From Variibacter gotjawalensis (GTDB taxonomy: Bacteria > Pseudomonadota > Alphaproteobacteria > Rhizobiales > Xanthobacteraceae), in contig NZ_AP014946.1 in the NCBI RefSeq assembly GCF_002355335.1, forward strand, positions 1,441,501-1,505,500: DNA of 64,000 bases. Reading direction: 5' to 3'. The notes beneath the pieces were generated by a model that made no database searches, was not told the DNA's origin, and saw nothing but the letters and a program-made list of their open reading frames with translations. Positions 24,845-33,886 of this stretch are shown here, one piece after another. Position numbers and translations under genes: made by a program. How positions within the stretch are numbered: the first letter of the stretch is position 1; each line of letters starts with the position of its first letter.

Positions 24845-25519
24845 ATGGCCATCGGGTTCAAGATTCTCAAATGCGAGCGCCGTGTGAGCGCCGAAACGGT
24901 GGCGAAGTTCCGCACCCTCCCGGTCGCCAACATCAGCGATTGCATGTTCCGCATGACGGCCGGCGGCCCGCGTCTGCTGCCGATGCACGCCGGCGGCGTG
25001 ATGTGCGGTCCGGCCTTCACCGTGAAGTGCCGCCCCGGCGATAATCTCATGGTCCACGCGGCGCTCAATCGCGCCGAGCCCGGCGATATCATCGTCGTCG
25101 ATGCGGGCGGCGATCTCACCAACGCGATCATCGGCGAGCTGATGTCGAGCTACGCCGAGCACGCTGGCTTCGGCGGCTTCGTCATCAACGGCGCGATTCG
25201 CGATTCGGGCGCGCTGCGCGCGAGCGAGTTTCCGGTCTATGCGGCCGGCATCACGCATCGCGGTCCGTACAAGGACGGTCCGGGCGAAATCAACGTGCCG
25301 ATCGCTCTCGACGGCATGGTGATCAATCCGGGCGATCTCATCATCGGCGATGATGACGGTCTGATGTGCGTGCCGTATGAGCAGACCGAAGAGGTTTATC
25401 GCGCGACGAAAGCCAAGTTCGAGTCGGAAGAGGTCACGCTCGCCGAGACGCGCGCCGGCAAAGTCGATCGCAAATGGGTCGAGGATCTCTTGAAAAAGCT
25501 CGGCTGCGAAGGCGCTTAG
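24845..25519 (+). CDS. RraA-like / 4-hydroxy-2-oxoacid aldolase family protein
   Basis: A 224-residue protein of the RraA superfamily (swivelling beta/beta/alpha fold). Characteristic parts are VANISDCMFRM, DAGGDLTNAIIGELMSSYAE and FVINGAIRDSGALR; the Arg-Asp of GAIRD is the usual metal/substrate motif. Relatives include 4-carboxy-4-hydroxy-2-oxoadipate aldolase as well as the RNase E regulator RraA; the C-terminal extension (LAETRAGKVDRKWVEDLL) fits the aldolase/dimethylmenaquinone-methyltransferase-like branch. ATG 24845 follows GGGAGG. It stands about 550 bases beyond the enolase gene and may finish the same pathway. Confidence 0.88.
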   Translation: MAIGFKILKCERRVSAETVAKFRTLPVANISDCMFRMTAGGPRLLPMHAGGVMCGPAFTVKCRPGDNLMVHAALNRAEPGDIIVVDAGGDLTNAIIGELMSSYAEHAGFGGFVINGAIRDSGALRASEFPVYAAGITHRGPYKDGPGEINVPIALDGMVINPGDLIIGDDDGLMCVPYEQTEEVYRATKAKFESEEVTLAETRAGKVDRKWVEDLLKKLGCEGA

Positions 25520-25544
25520 TTTCTCTCGAGCTCCACACCCTCAG

Positions 25545-25585
25545 CCGTCATGGCCCGCTTCATGCGGGCCATCCACGTCTTACTT
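25545..25585 (+). repeat. Palindromic repeat family B, copy 1 (half element)
   Basis: The CGTCATGGCCCGC / GCGGGCCATCCACGTCTT hairpin unit. Copies also lie at 34646, 46934 and 61819; those at 34646 and 61819 are full, with a second inverted unit, while this one is a single unit. Confidence 0.75.
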
Positions 25586-25595
25586 TCTTCTGCTT

Positions 25596-25714
25596 GTAGC
25601 CTGGATGAAGCGAGGCGGCGCGAAGCGCGCCCGAGCACAATCCAGGGCGGGCAGAGCCGCTAACTCTTGCCCCGGATTTCGCGCGCGGCTTCGCCGCCGC
25701 TCCATCCGGGCTAC
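25596..25714 (+). repeat. Palindromic repeat family D
   Basis: GTAGCCTGGATGAAGCG at the left and CGCTCCATCCGGGCTAC at the right are inverted copies with internal GGCGGCGCGAAGCG and GCGGCTTCGCCGCC hairpins. Together with the adjacent family B unit it fills the gap between the RraA-like gene and the ABC-2 exporter. Only one copy is seen in this window. Confidence 0.6.
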
Positions 25715-25831
25715 TTCAGTTAAGACGTAACGGAGTTCTCTGCGCGTTGCGCATAGAACATCCGGTGCGCACAGGGTAGCATTCGGGGGAATTCCGTCTA
25801 TATGAGGCGCACCCACAAGGCGTGCTCCCCG

Positions 25832-26758
25832 ATGGAACCCATCATTTCGATCAAGAGCCTGTCGAAGTCGTATGCTTCCGGCTTCCAGGCACTGAAGAAC
25901 GTTTCGCTCGACATCAAACGCGGTGAGATCTTCGCATTGCTCGGCCCGAATGGCGCCGGCAAGACGACGCTCATCAGCATTGTTTGCGGTATCGTCAATC
26001 CGAGCGGCGGCGACATCAAAGTCGCCGGCCATGACATTCGTCGTGATTATCGCGCGACGCGAAATCTCATCGGTCTCGTTCCGCAGGAACTCACCACCGA
26101 CGCGTTCGAGACCGTGTGGAACACGGTGTCGTTCAGCCGCGGCTTGTTCGGCAAACCTGCGAATCCGAAACACATCGAGCAGGTGCTGAAAGACCTGTCT
26201 CTGTGGGACAAGAAGGACAGCCAGATCATCACGCTGTCGGGCGGCATGAAGCGCCGCGTGATGATCGCGAAAGCGCTCTCGCACGAGCCGCAGATTCTTT
26301 TTCTCGATGAGCCGACCGCAGGTGTCGACGTCGTGCTCCGCAGCGATATGTGGGGTCTCGTCGAGCGCCTGCGCCAATCCGGCGTGACGATCATTTTGAC
26401 GACGCACTACATCGAAGAAGCCGAGAACCTCGCCGACACGGTCGGCGTCATCAACAAGGGCGAATTGATTCTCGTCGAGGAAAAAGCCTCGCTGATGCGC
26501 AAGCTGGGCAAGAAGCAGTTGACGCTGCAGCTGCAGAAGAAGCTCGACGCGTTGCCGCCGTCGCTCTCCGCGCACAATCTCACGCTCGGCGAAAGCGGCG
26601 AAGAGTTGCTGTACGAATACGACACGAAAGGCGAGCGCACCGGCATCACGGCGCTGCTGCATGACCTCGCGGAATCCGGCATCCGCTTCCGCGATCTGCA
26701 GACGAAACAATCGTCGCTCGAAGATATCTTCGTCGGCCTGGTGGGGAACGGCCGATGA
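25832..26758 (+). CDS. ABC-2 exporter ATPase (YadG-like)
   Basis: A 308-residue ATP-binding protein: Walker [10 protein letters not shown], signature [14 protein letters not shown], Walker [13 protein letters not shown], and TTHYIEEAE. It matches YadG and related drug or polysaccharide exporter ATPases with a C-terminal extension ([13 protein letters not shown]). ATG 25832 ([14 protein letters not shown]) is preferred; an ATG at 25802 would add ten residues without a clear ribosome site. It overlaps the permease gene by four bases. Confidence 0.9.
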   Translation: MEPIISIKSLSKSYASGFQALKNVSLDIKRGEIFALLGPNGAGKTTLISIVCGIVNPSGGDIKVAGHDIRRDYRATRNLIGLVPQELTTDAFETVWNTVSFSRGLFGKPANPKHIEQVLKDLSLWDKKDSQIITLSGGMKRRVMIAKALSHEPQILFLDEPTAGVDVVLRSDMWGLVERLRQSGVTIILTTHYIEEAENLADTVGVINKGELILVEEKASLMRKLGKKQLTLQLQKKLDALPPSLSAHNLTLGESGEELLYEYDTKGERTGITALLHDLAESGIRFRDLQTKQSSLEDIFVGLVGNGR

Positions 26759-27510
26759 ATTTGTACGCCGTCGCTTCGATCTACAATTTCGAAATGGCGC
26801 GTTGGAAGCGCACCGTGCTCGGCAGCATTGCTTCGCCTGTGATTTCGACGTCGCTCTACTTCGTCGTCTTCGGCGCCGCGATGACATTCAACGAGATCGA
26901 AGGCGTGCCGTATGGCGCGTTCATCGTGCCTGGCCTCATCATGCTGATGCTGCTGACGCAGAGCGTTTCGAACGCCTCGTTCGGCATCTACTTTCCACGC
27001 TTCTCCGGCACGATCTACGAAATCCTCTCGGCGCCGGTGTCTCCGTTCGAGGTCGTCGCGGGTTATGTCGGCGCGGCCGCGACGAAATCGATCATCCTCG
27101 GTCTCCTCGTGCTTGCGACGTCGTTCTTCTTCGTCTCGTTGCGCATCGAACACCCGATCTGGATGCTCGCGTTCCTCGTGCTGACATCCGTGACGTTCAG
27201 CCTGTTCGGCTTCGTCATCGGCATTTGGGCCGACAGCTTCGAGAAGCTGCAGGTGATTCCGCTGCTGGTGATCACGCCTCTGACCTTCTTGGGCGGCACG
27301 TTCTATCCGCTCAAAGTGCTGCCGCCGTTTTGGCAGACCGTCAGCCTGTTCAACCCCGTCGTCTATCTGGTCAACGGCTTCCGCTGGACGTTCTTCGGCA
27401 CCGCCGACGTCTCGATTCAGATGAGCGCCGGCGCGACCGTGGGCTTCATGGTGGCCTGCCTCGCCATCATCTGGTGGATATTTCGCACGGGATATCGCCT
27501 TAAGAACTAG
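26755..27510 (+). CDS. ABC-2 type exporter permease (YadH-like)
   Basis: A 251-residue permease with six membrane helices, including the ABC-2 stretch [23 protein letters not shown] and the late [18 protein letters not shown]. It pairs with the ATPase immediately upstream (ATGA overlap) to form a homodimeric exporter, probably of a lipid, glycan or drug. A family C repeat follows the stop by about 20 bases. Confidence 0.9.
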   Translation: MNLYAVASIYNFEMARWKRTVLGSIASPVISTSLYFVVFGAAMTFNEIEGVPYGAFIVPGLIMLMLLTQSVSNASFGIYFPRFSGTIYEILSAPVSPFEVVAGYVGAAATKSIILGLLVLATSFFFVSLRIEHPIWMLAFLVLTSVTFSLFGFVIGIWADSFEKLQVIPLLVITPLTFLGGTFYPLKVLPPFWQTVSLFNPVVYLVNGFRWTFFGTADVSIQMSAGATVGFMVACLAIIWWIFRTGYRLKN

Positions 27511-27531
27511 GTTTCGGGCACAGTAGAGAGT

Positions 27532-27677
27532 TGGTCATCCCGGGGCGCGCGGCGCTCTTTCGCGCCGCTGCGAGCCCGGGATCCATAGTCACCGTTCTAT
27601 CGATAGTGCACGGAATATGGATCCCGGCCTTCCGGCGCTTCGCGCTCTGCGCGCCGCGCCTACAGCCGGGATGACCA
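27532..27677 (+). repeat. Palindromic repeat family C, copy 1
   Basis: A 146-base element with TGGTCATCCCGGG at the left and GGGATGACCA at the right, plus inner CCCGGGATCCATAG and ATATGGATCCCGG arms around TCTATCGATAG. The second copy lies at 40719. It fills most of the gap between the exporter and the TIR gene. Confidence 0.75.
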
Positions 27678-27761
27678 GCGCATATTGTCTTGAGCCGTAT
27701 AATACTTCGGCCGCAAAAAGTATGGTAAGGGAGGGCGCGCTGTCTCCACGATAGACCCTCC

Positions 27762-28838
27762 ATGGCCGACATTTTCATCTCCTATAAAAAAGAAGACGCG
27801 GGGCGTGTGATCCGCCTCGTCGAGACGCTGCGCGCCGAAGGCTTCAGCGTGTGGTGGGACCACGGCATCAAGGCTGGCAGCGAATGGGATCGCGCCATCC
27901 GCAGCGAACTCGACGCCGCGCGCCTCGTCATCGCGGTGTGGTCGAACGCATCCGTCAGCGCGATCTGGGTCAAGGAAGAAGCCAACTTCGGCAAGAACCG
28001 CGGCATCTTGCTGCCGGTGAAGATCGACAACGTCGATCCGCCATTCGGCTTCACGATGATTCAAGCCGCCGATCTCGTCGGCTGGGCCGGTGACCGCGAA
28101 GACCCGCGTTGGGACTTCCTGATGCATGCGGTCCGCGAGCAGCTCTCGGGCGAGACGCCGGCGACATTCGAAGCGCCGCTGCGCCAAGCGCCGAAAGCAC
28201 CCACGCCGCCGCCGCAGAGTTCGTCGAAGACCGCGATTATCGCGATCGCTGCCGTGTTGCTTCTGGTGTTGATCGGCGGCGCGATCGCGCTGTTCACGTT
28301 AGGCGGCAATCGCCAGACGGCGGTACCCACGCCTGCGCCGGCCCCGCCGCCGGTCGTCGCCGCGCCGACGCCGCCGCCACAGCCGCAGATCACCGAGAAC
28401 GAACAGAAGCTGTGGGATCAGGCGTTCGAGGCGAAGACGCGCCAGGGCTTCCAAACGTATCTCGTGTCGTACCCGAACGGCGCTTACGCGCAGCGCGCCC
28501 GCGATATCCTGCTCACCTGCCGCAGCGAACAGCGTGAAGGCTGGAAGCCGGGTCCGGACGTAGCCAACCAGATGCTGCGCGGCGTCGGCGACACGACGTC
28601 CGGCATGTCGCAGCCGCAAGCGTGCCAGAAGGCGAAGGACGACGTCATCGCGATGGCGAAACGCCTGTGCGAAACCATCACGACCAACGGCGGCTATCGC
28701 GCGCCGAAATGGACCGTCGGCGACAAGGACTGTGAATGCAACAGCCCGAACCCGCGCGTCACCATCTGCATCGCGGACCTGCCGTATTCGTGCCGGTGGG
28801 AGATGAAGGTCTCCGAGCGCGTCGAAATCTGCGGTTGA
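27762..28838 (+). CDS. TIR-domain protein with a membrane helix
   Basis: A 358-residue protein with an N-terminal TIR domain (residues 1-135): MADIFISYKKEDAGRVIRL, GFSVWWDHGI, SEWDRAIRSELDAARLVIAVWS and IWVKEEANFGK. The last motif holds the acidic residue that serves as catalytic Glu in NAD-cleaving TIR proteins. A Pro-rich linker leads to one membrane helix (about 160-182), another Pro-rich segment (PAPAPPPVVAAPTPPP) and a C-terminal domain with six cysteines that is likely outside the cytoplasm. Bacterial TIR proteins act in NAD-depleting defence or in signalling. No partner defence gene is adjacent. ATG 27762 has weak ribosome-site support. Confidence 0.85.
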   Translation: MADIFISYKKEDAGRVIRLVETLRAEGFSVWWDHGIKAGSEWDRAIRSELDAARLVIAVWSNASVSAIWVKEEANFGKNRGILLPVKIDNVDPPFGFTMIQAADLVGWAGDREDPRWDFLMHAVREQLSGETPATFEAPLRQAPKAPTPPPQSSSKTAIIAIAAVLLLVLIGGAIALFTLGGNRQTAVPTPAPAPPPVVAAPTPPPQPQITENEQKLWDQAFEAKTRQGFQTYLVSYPNGAYAQRARDILLTCRSEQREGWKPGPDVANQMLRGVGDTTSGMSQPQACQKAKDDVIAMAKRLCETITTNGGYRAPKWTVGDKDCECNSPNPRVTICIADLPYSCRWEMKVSERVEICG

Positions 28839-28908
28839 TTGTCGCCGCAGCGATGAAGTGATTTAATCGCTCGCGGAAGCGAGGCTGGGCTCGCGAGGCG
28901 TGCCGAAA

Positions 28909-30225
28909 ATGGCCGACACCAAACATCGCGTCGTCATCGTCGGTGGCGGAGCCGGAGGGCTCGAACTCGCGACGCGCCTTGGCGACAAATTCGGCAAGCG
29001 CGGCCGCGCCGATATCACGCTCGTCGATCGTATGCGGGCGCATCTTTGGAAGCCGCTGCTGCATCAAGTCGCCGCCGGCACGATGGATCTCGGTGACCAC
29101 GAACTCGACTATCTCGCGCAAGCGCACTGGCATCATTTCCATTACCGCGTCGGTGAGATGATCGGCCTCGACCGCGAGACGCGCGAGATATTGCTCGCCG
29201 CTTATGTCGACGACGAAGGCCACGAAGTCACCGCGCCGCGCCGCGTTCCCTACGACACGCTGATCATCGCGATCGGCAGTATGAGCAACGATTTCGCGAC
29301 GCCCGGCGTGAGCGAGCACGCGGTCTCGCTCGATACGCCCACACAGGCGGATCGTTTCCATCGCCGTCTCGTCAACGCGGCGATCCGCGCGCACGCGCAG
29401 GATCACCCTTTGCGCCCCGGCCAACTCAACGTCGCAATCATCGGCGCGGGCGCGACCGGCACCGAACTCGCCGCCGAACTCCACTACACGACGCGTCAGC
29501 TCGTGATGTATGGCCTCGATCGCATCGACGTCGAGCGCGACGTGAAGATCAACCTCATCGACGCCGCGCCGCGCATTCTGCCGGCGCTTCCCGAGCGTCT
29601 CTCCGTCGCGGCCGCGAAGCTGCTCGAGAAGCTCGGCGTCAAGATTTTCACCGGCGCGCGCGTCACCGCCGTCACGGCGGACGGCGTGAAACTCGACGGC
29701 GATGTGCTGATCCCGGCCGAGCTCGTCGTCTGGGCGGCGGGCGTCAAAGCGCCGGACTTTCTGCGCGACATCGGCGGGCTCGAAAACAATCGCGCCAACC
29801 AACTGGTGGTCACGCCGACGCTGCAGTCGACGCGCGATCCGAACATTTTTGCGATCGGCGATTGCGCCGCCTGCACATGGGATCAACCCGGCAAGCTCGT
29901 GCCGCCGCGCGCGCAGGCCGCGCATCAGCAGGCGTCGCACATGGTCGGACAGATTCGCCGCGTGCTCGCCGGCGAAGCGCTCAAAGTCTGGCGCTACCGC
30001 GATTTCGGTTCCCTCGTCTCACTTGGCGAATATTCGACGGTCGGCAATCTGATGGGCGGACTCGCCGGGCGCAGCTTATGGATCGAAGGCCTCTTCGCAC
30101 GGCTGACATACAAATCGCTCTACAAGATGCATCAGCTTGCGCTGCACGGCTTCTGGAAGGTGTCGCTCGATACGCTCGCGCGGCTGATCACGCGGCGCAC
30201 CGAGCCGCATGTGAAGCTCCACTGA
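28909..30225 (+). CDS. NAD(P)/FAD-dependent oxidoreductase (type II NADH dehydrogenase-like)
   Basis: A 438-residue two-dinucleotide-binding flavoprotein. The FAD motif is VVIVGGGAGGLELATRL, the NAD motif IIGAGATGTELAAEL, and the third motif IFAIGDCAACTW. HLWKPLLHQVAAGTM and the Y(D)TL-IAIGS strand are typical of NDH-2. The C-terminal region with GRSLWIEGLFARLTYKSLYKMHQ is the membrane-attachment part. It transfers electrons from NADH to quinone without pumping protons. ATG 28909 is used (GAGG ten bases upstream); an in-frame GTG at 28900 is possible. Confidence 0.9.
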   Translation: MADTKHRVVIVGGGAGGLELATRLGDKFGKRGRADITLVDRMRAHLWKPLLHQVAAGTMDLGDHELDYLAQAHWHHFHYRVGEMIGLDRETREILLAAYVDDEGHEVTAPRRVPYDTLIIAIGSMSNDFATPGVSEHAVSLDTPTQADRFHRRLVNAAIRAHAQDHPLRPGQLNVAIIGAGATGTELAAELHYTTRQLVMYGLDRIDVERDVKINLIDAAPRILPALPERLSVAAAKLLEKLGVKIFTGARVTAVTADGVKLDGDVLIPAELVVWAAGVKAPDFLRDIGGLENNRANQLVVTPTLQSTRDPNIFAIGDCAACTWDQPGKLVPPRAQAAHQQASHMVGQIRRVLAGEALKVWRYRDFGSLVSLGEYSTVGNLMGGLAGRSLWIEGLFARLTYKSLYKMHQLALHGFWKVSLDTLARLITRRTEPHVKLH

Positions 30226-30300
30226 GGGCTCCACTTGCGCGGCCGCGCCGACCGCGCGATGCTACCGCCATTGGTAAGACCAAATTTGGGAGAGAACGAC

Positions 30301-30588
30301 ATGGCCGTTAAAGGATTTGCCGAGCAGGTTCAGCAGCAGCAGGAAGTCTGGCAGGCCCAGATCAAGGACTATCAGGCGAAGCTCGAAGCTGCGAGCGGCC
30401 AGGCCAAGGAAGAATATGCCAAGGCGCTCGCGCAGCTGCAGGCACAGTCCGAAGCCGCCAAGGGCCTCGCCGCGCAGGCGCAGGCGGCCGGCGAGACGGC
30501 GTGGAACGACATGAAGACCGCGTCCGAAAAAGCCTTTGCCGAGATGCAAAAAGGCTGGGCCGACGCGCTCTCGCGCTTCAACAAGTAA
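30301..30588 (+). CDS. Coiled-coil protein, 95 aa
   Basis: An Ala/Gln/Lys-rich, almost wholly helical protein (MAVKGFAEQVQQQQEVWQA, then AKALAQLQAQSEAAKGL) ending in KGWADALSRFNK. Heptad patterning suggests a coiled coil, and the composition resembles small phasin-like proteins, but no phasin signature is clear. ATG 30301 has a GGGAGAG ribosome site. It lies between the NDH-2-like gene and a GntR regulator. Function unknown. Confidence 0.7.
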   Translation: MAVKGFAEQVQQQQEVWQAQIKDYQAKLEAASGQAKEEYAKALAQLQAQSEAAKGLAAQAQAAGETAWNDMKTASEKAFAEMQKGWADALSRFNK

Positions 30589-30612
30589 TCACCCGATGAG
30601 CGAAAGACTTCG

Positions 30613-31335
30613 ATGAGTGAAAGGCCTGGCGACCGCGCGGCCGCGATCTATCGTGCGCTGCGCCAGGCCATCATCGAACAGGCGCTGGCGCCCGGCGCCA
30701 AACTCCCCGAAGACGCGATCGGCGAGAAGTTCGGCGCGAGCCGCACCATTGTGCGCCGCGCGCTCAGCCAGCTCGCGGCGGACGGCCTCGTCGATCTTCG
30801 CCCGAATCGCGGCGCTGCGGTCGCGACGCCGAGCTGGGAGGAGGCGCACGACACGTTTGAGGCGCGCCTCGCGATGGAGCGTCTCGTCGTCTCGCGCCTC
30901 GTCGGCAATTTGACCAAGGACCAAGTCCGCAAACTGAACGAACACGTCGTCGCGGAAGAGCGCACGCAAGGTCAATCGGAGCCGCGTTCGATTCGTCTCG
31001 CGACCGAATTCCATCTGCTGCTTGCTGAGATGACCGGCAGCCCGGTGCTGCTGCGCTACGTCACCGAGCTCGGCCTGCGCTGCGGCCTCATCTTGGCGCT
31101 CTACGCGCGCCCGCATTCGTCGGACTGCGCGATCAGCGAACATCGCGAGATCATCGAAGCACTGGTCGCCGGCGATGAGGCCCGCGCAATCGCCGTGATG
31201 GACCAGCATCTCCACGCGGTGACCAGCCGCGCGCTGATCACGCAGCGCAGCGCCAAGGGCCGCGACATTCAGGACATTCTCGCGATGTATGCGGAGCCGA
31301 ACGTTTCGAAATCAGGTAGCAAACGCCGCGCTTAG
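30613..31335 (+). CDS. GntR-family (FadR/FCD) transcriptional regulator
   Basis: A 240-residue repressor-type regulator. The winged helix-turn-helix domain (residues 5-75) reads AIYRALRQAIIEQALAPG, PEDAIGEKFGASRTIVRRALSQL, and the FCD effector domain (95-230) includes TEFHLLLAEMTGS and SEHREIIEALVAGDEARAIAVMDQHL, with His ligands for a metal. FCD regulators respond to carboxylic acids or amino acids. A six-codon frame at 30596 (MSERLR) overlaps the start and mirrors the gene's first codons (MSERP). Confidence 0.92.
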   Translation: MSERPGDRAAAIYRALRQAIIEQALAPGAKLPEDAIGEKFGASRTIVRRALSQLAADGLVDLRPNRGAAVATPSWEEAHDTFEARLAMERLVVSRLVGNLTKDQVRKLNEHVVAEERTQGQSEPRSIRLATEFHLLLAEMTGSPVLLRYVTELGLRCGLILALYARPHSSDCAISEHREIIEALVAGDEARAIAVMDQHLHAVTSRALITQRSAKGRDIQDILAMYAEPNVSKSGSKRRA

Positions 31336-31479
31336 CCCCCCGTCATTGCGAGGAGCGGCTCTGCGCGAAGCGCCGCCGCGACGTGGCAATCCAGAGGCCA
31401 AGCTGTAAAAACTGGATTGCTTCGTCGCGCGCGCACAGCGCGCTTTGCGCGCCGGCACCGCTCCTCGCAATGACGGGGG
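31336..31479 (+). repeat. Palindromic repeat family A, copy 1
   Basis: A 144-base element with CGTCATTGCGAGGAGC at the left and GCTCCTCGCAATGACG at the right, and an inner pair GGCAATCCAG / CTGGATTGC. It occupies precisely the space between the stop codons of two convergent genes. Copies lie at 33965 and 42761. Confidence 0.85.
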
Positions 31480-31480
31480 C

Positions 31481-32584
31481 CTATTGGCTATCGCCCGGCG
31501 GCGTATCCGATTTCCGGAGCCGCTGCATCAGTTTCACGATGATCGGCATCGACAGCAGCACCAGCAGGAATCGCGCGAGATGGTGCGCGCCGACAAAAGC
31601 CGGTTCAAGGTTGAGCGCGAGCGCGAGGATCATCATCGCGTCGAGCGCGCCGGGCGCATAAGCGATCACCAACGTGCCGACATCGCGGCCAAGGATCCAA
31701 GCCGCCAGGAATGCTGCCGCAAAAGCGACGGTCGCGCTTACCAGCAGCGCGCCGAACGCGGCGCTCGCGAGATGCCGCAGTGTTGCGAGGCTCGTACCGG
31801 CGAAGCGCGTGCCGACCAGCGAGCCGAGCATCATGAAGGTCGCGATGGTCAGCCAGCGCGGCAGCGAGACATGGATCAATCCGGTGCCGTGCAGGATGGC
31901 GGACGCCGTCATCGAGCCGAAAATCAATCCGCCCGGAAACCGGAGCAGCTGCGTCACATAAGCGGCCGCGACCGAAACGACGACCAAGATCGCCAGTTCG
32001 AAAGGCCGATCAAGTGGCGAGATCGTCGCGACCGTGACGGGCGATCCGCTCAGCCCCATCACGGCGATCGCCGTCGGCAGCAGCACCGCGATCGCGACGA
32101 CGCGCACGGTCTGCACGATCGCGATGGCGCGCACATCGGCCTTGTATTGTACGGCAAGAATCAGCGTCGTCGCCATCGCGCCCGGAAACGCACCGAGCAG
32201 GGCGGAGCCTGGCTCCCAGCCATGCACCATGCGCAGATACACCGCCACTGCGGCCGTCAGCGCGATCACGGCGACCGCCAGGATCACCAGGCTGATCGGC
32301 CAGTTCGCCATCCCGGCGACCGTTTCCGGCGTCACGGTGGCGCCCATCGAGATGCCGGTGAGCGCGAAGGTCACGCGTGTCAGTGCGGTCGGCATCTGAA
32401 CCTGCCGGCCGGCCAAAGCCGCGACCGAAACCGCCAGAATGGCGCCTGACATCCATCCGGCCGGAAAACCCGTGAGCCCCAGCGCGATGCCGCCGCCGAA
32501 GCCGAGTGCCAAGGTCTCGCCGACGCGCCACCAATCGATGGTTTTGGCGGGCGGAACAGTCGGTGCTGGTTCGGGCTGGCTCAC
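31481..32584 (-). CDS. AbrB-family membrane protein
   Basis: A 367-residue protein with about ten membrane helices and internal duplication, matching the AbrB duplication family (sometimes called putative ammonia monooxygenase). Typical stretches are LTGFPAGWMSGAILAV, TPETVAGMANWP, GAFPGAMATTLILA and APGALDAMMILALAL. The annotation as ammonia monooxygenase is misleading; the real role is unknown and probably transport-related. It converges on the GntR gene, separated only by a family A repeat. The next gene on the minus strand lies 64 bases upstream. Confidence 0.85.
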   Translation of the reverse strand: MSQPEPAPTVPPAKTIDWWRVGETLALGFGGGIALGLTGFPAGWMSGAILAVSVAALAGRQVQMPTALTRVTFALTGISMGATVTPETVAGMANWPISLVILAVAVIALTAAVAVYLRMVHGWEPGSALLGAFPGAMATTLILAVQYKADVRAIAIVQTVRVVAIAVLLPTAIAVMGLSGSPVTVATISPLDRPFELAILVVVSVAAAYVTQLLRFPGGLIFGSMTASAILHGTGLIHVSLPRWLTIATFMMLGSLVGTRFAGTSLATLRHLASAAFGALLVSATVAFAAAFLAAWILGRDVGTLVIAYAPGALDAMMILALALNLEPAFVGAHHLARFLLVLLSMPIIVKLMQRLRKSDTPPGDSQ

Positions 32585-32648
32585 GCGCTGGCTTATGCCG
32601 TTTTGTGGCGCTGGCGGGAAGTGCCTCGATCACCGGTGAGGCATGCGT

Positions 32649-33848
32649 TCAGCTTTCCAGCACCTTCACGATGCTCGCCGCGGCTTGGCGGATATGCTCG
32701 GGGTTCCGCGCAAAGCAGATGCGCAGATAGTTGTCGCCGCCGGCGCCGAACGCTGTGCCGGGCGCGAGGCCAACGCCTCCCTCGTCGATTAGACGGAAGG
32801 CGAGCTGCCGCATGTCTTTCACGCCGTCGACCGAGAAGAACAGATAGAACGCGCCCTGTGGCGCGCCGAAGCGCACGCGCGGGCTCGCGCCAAGCGCTGT
32901 CGTGATGATGTCGCGGGATTCGCGCGATCGCGCGATCTGTTGCGCGACGAAGTCTTCGCCGTGCTCGATCGCCGCAACGCCGGCGCGCTGCATGAACTGC
33001 GCAACGCCGGACGTCGAGTACTGGATAAGATTCTCGATCACCTGACCGAGTGAGGGATGCGCCAGTATCCAGCCCATGCGCCAGCCCGTCATCGCCCAGT
33101 TCTTCGAGAACGTGTTGACGAACAGAACGCGGTCTTCCGGCTCCATCACGTCGAGATACGACGGCGCGCGCTCGCCCTCGCCATACCAGAAGCGCGCGTA
33201 GGTCTCGTCCGCGACGATCCACAGACCGTGCTTCCGCGCCATCGCGAGCGTGTGGCGAAGATCCTCGAGCGTCGCGGTCCAGCCGGTCGGGTTCGACGGC
33301 GAGACGAGGAACAGTGCGCGCGTCTTCGGCGTGATCGCCTGCTCGATGCGTTCGAAATCGAGAGTCCAGCCTGCATTGCCGAACGTCATCGGAATCTCGA
33401 CCGCGCGCGCCCCGATAACACCGGTCGCCGCTGCCGCGTTCGGCCAGGTCGGCGTCGGGATCAGCACTTCGTCGCCGTCCTGCGCGACCATCGCGAGGAC
33501 GATCTGGATCGCCTGCATGCCGGAGCCCGTGATGTAGAAATTCTCCGGCTCGAACGGCTTGCCGTAGAGGCGCGTGTGATAACCCGCGAGCGCTTGACGC
33601 AAATCCGGAATTCCGCGCTGCCAAGTGTAGAACGTCTCGCCGCGGCGCAGGCCCTCGGCGGCTGCTTCCTGGATGAACGCAGGCGTCGGTAAATCGCCTT
33701 CGCCGGCCCACAGCGGCATCACGGCACGGCAACTGCGGCGCCCGTAATTCATCACTTCGACGATGCCGCTTTCCGGTGCAAGCCGCGCCGGTGCGCTTAA
33801 AGCCTGGACAAGGTTATCGCCGCTATCGCTGCGCGCTGCGTTCGCCAC
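32649..33848 (-). CDS. PLP-dependent aminotransferase (class I)
   Basis: A 399-residue fold-type I aminotransferase. Motifs are PTPAFI, FYITGSGMQAIQIVLA, VSPSNPTGW, VADETYARFWY and the lysine in NTFSKNWAMTGWRMGW. It resembles aspartate-like or branched aminotransferases of the alphaproteobacteria. GTG 33848 is chosen because GGAGG lies five bases upstream; the TTG at 33860 that starts the longer frame overlaps that site. A strong inverted repeat lies 39 bases upstream. Substrate unknown. Confidence 0.9.
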   Translation of the reverse strand: MANAARSDSGDNLVQALSAPARLAPESGIVEVMNYGRRSCRAVMPLWAGEGDLPTPAFIQEAAAEGLRRGETFYTWQRGIPDLRQALAGYHTRLYGKPFEPENFYITGSGMQAIQIVLAMVAQDGDEVLIPTPTWPNAAAATGVIGARAVEIPMTFGNAGWTLDFERIEQAITPKTRALFLVSPSNPTGWTATLEDLRHTLAMARKHGLWIVADETYARFWYGEGERAPSYLDVMEPEDRVLFVNTFSKNWAMTGWRMGWILAHPSLGQVIENLIQYSTSGVAQFMQRAGVAAIEHGEDFVAQQIARSRESRDIITTALGASPRVRFGAPQGAFYLFFSVDGVKDMRQLAFRLIDEGGVGLAPGTAFGAGGDNYLRICFARNPEHIRQAAASIVKVLES

Positions 33849-33886
33849 ACGTTCCTCCAAATATCATTCCGCGCATCATAAACGAC

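Noticed and set aside
31481..32584. Reading the AbrB-family protein as an ammonia monooxygenase
   Set aside because: The name is a legacy label; no metal site or partner subunits of ammonia monooxygenase are present.
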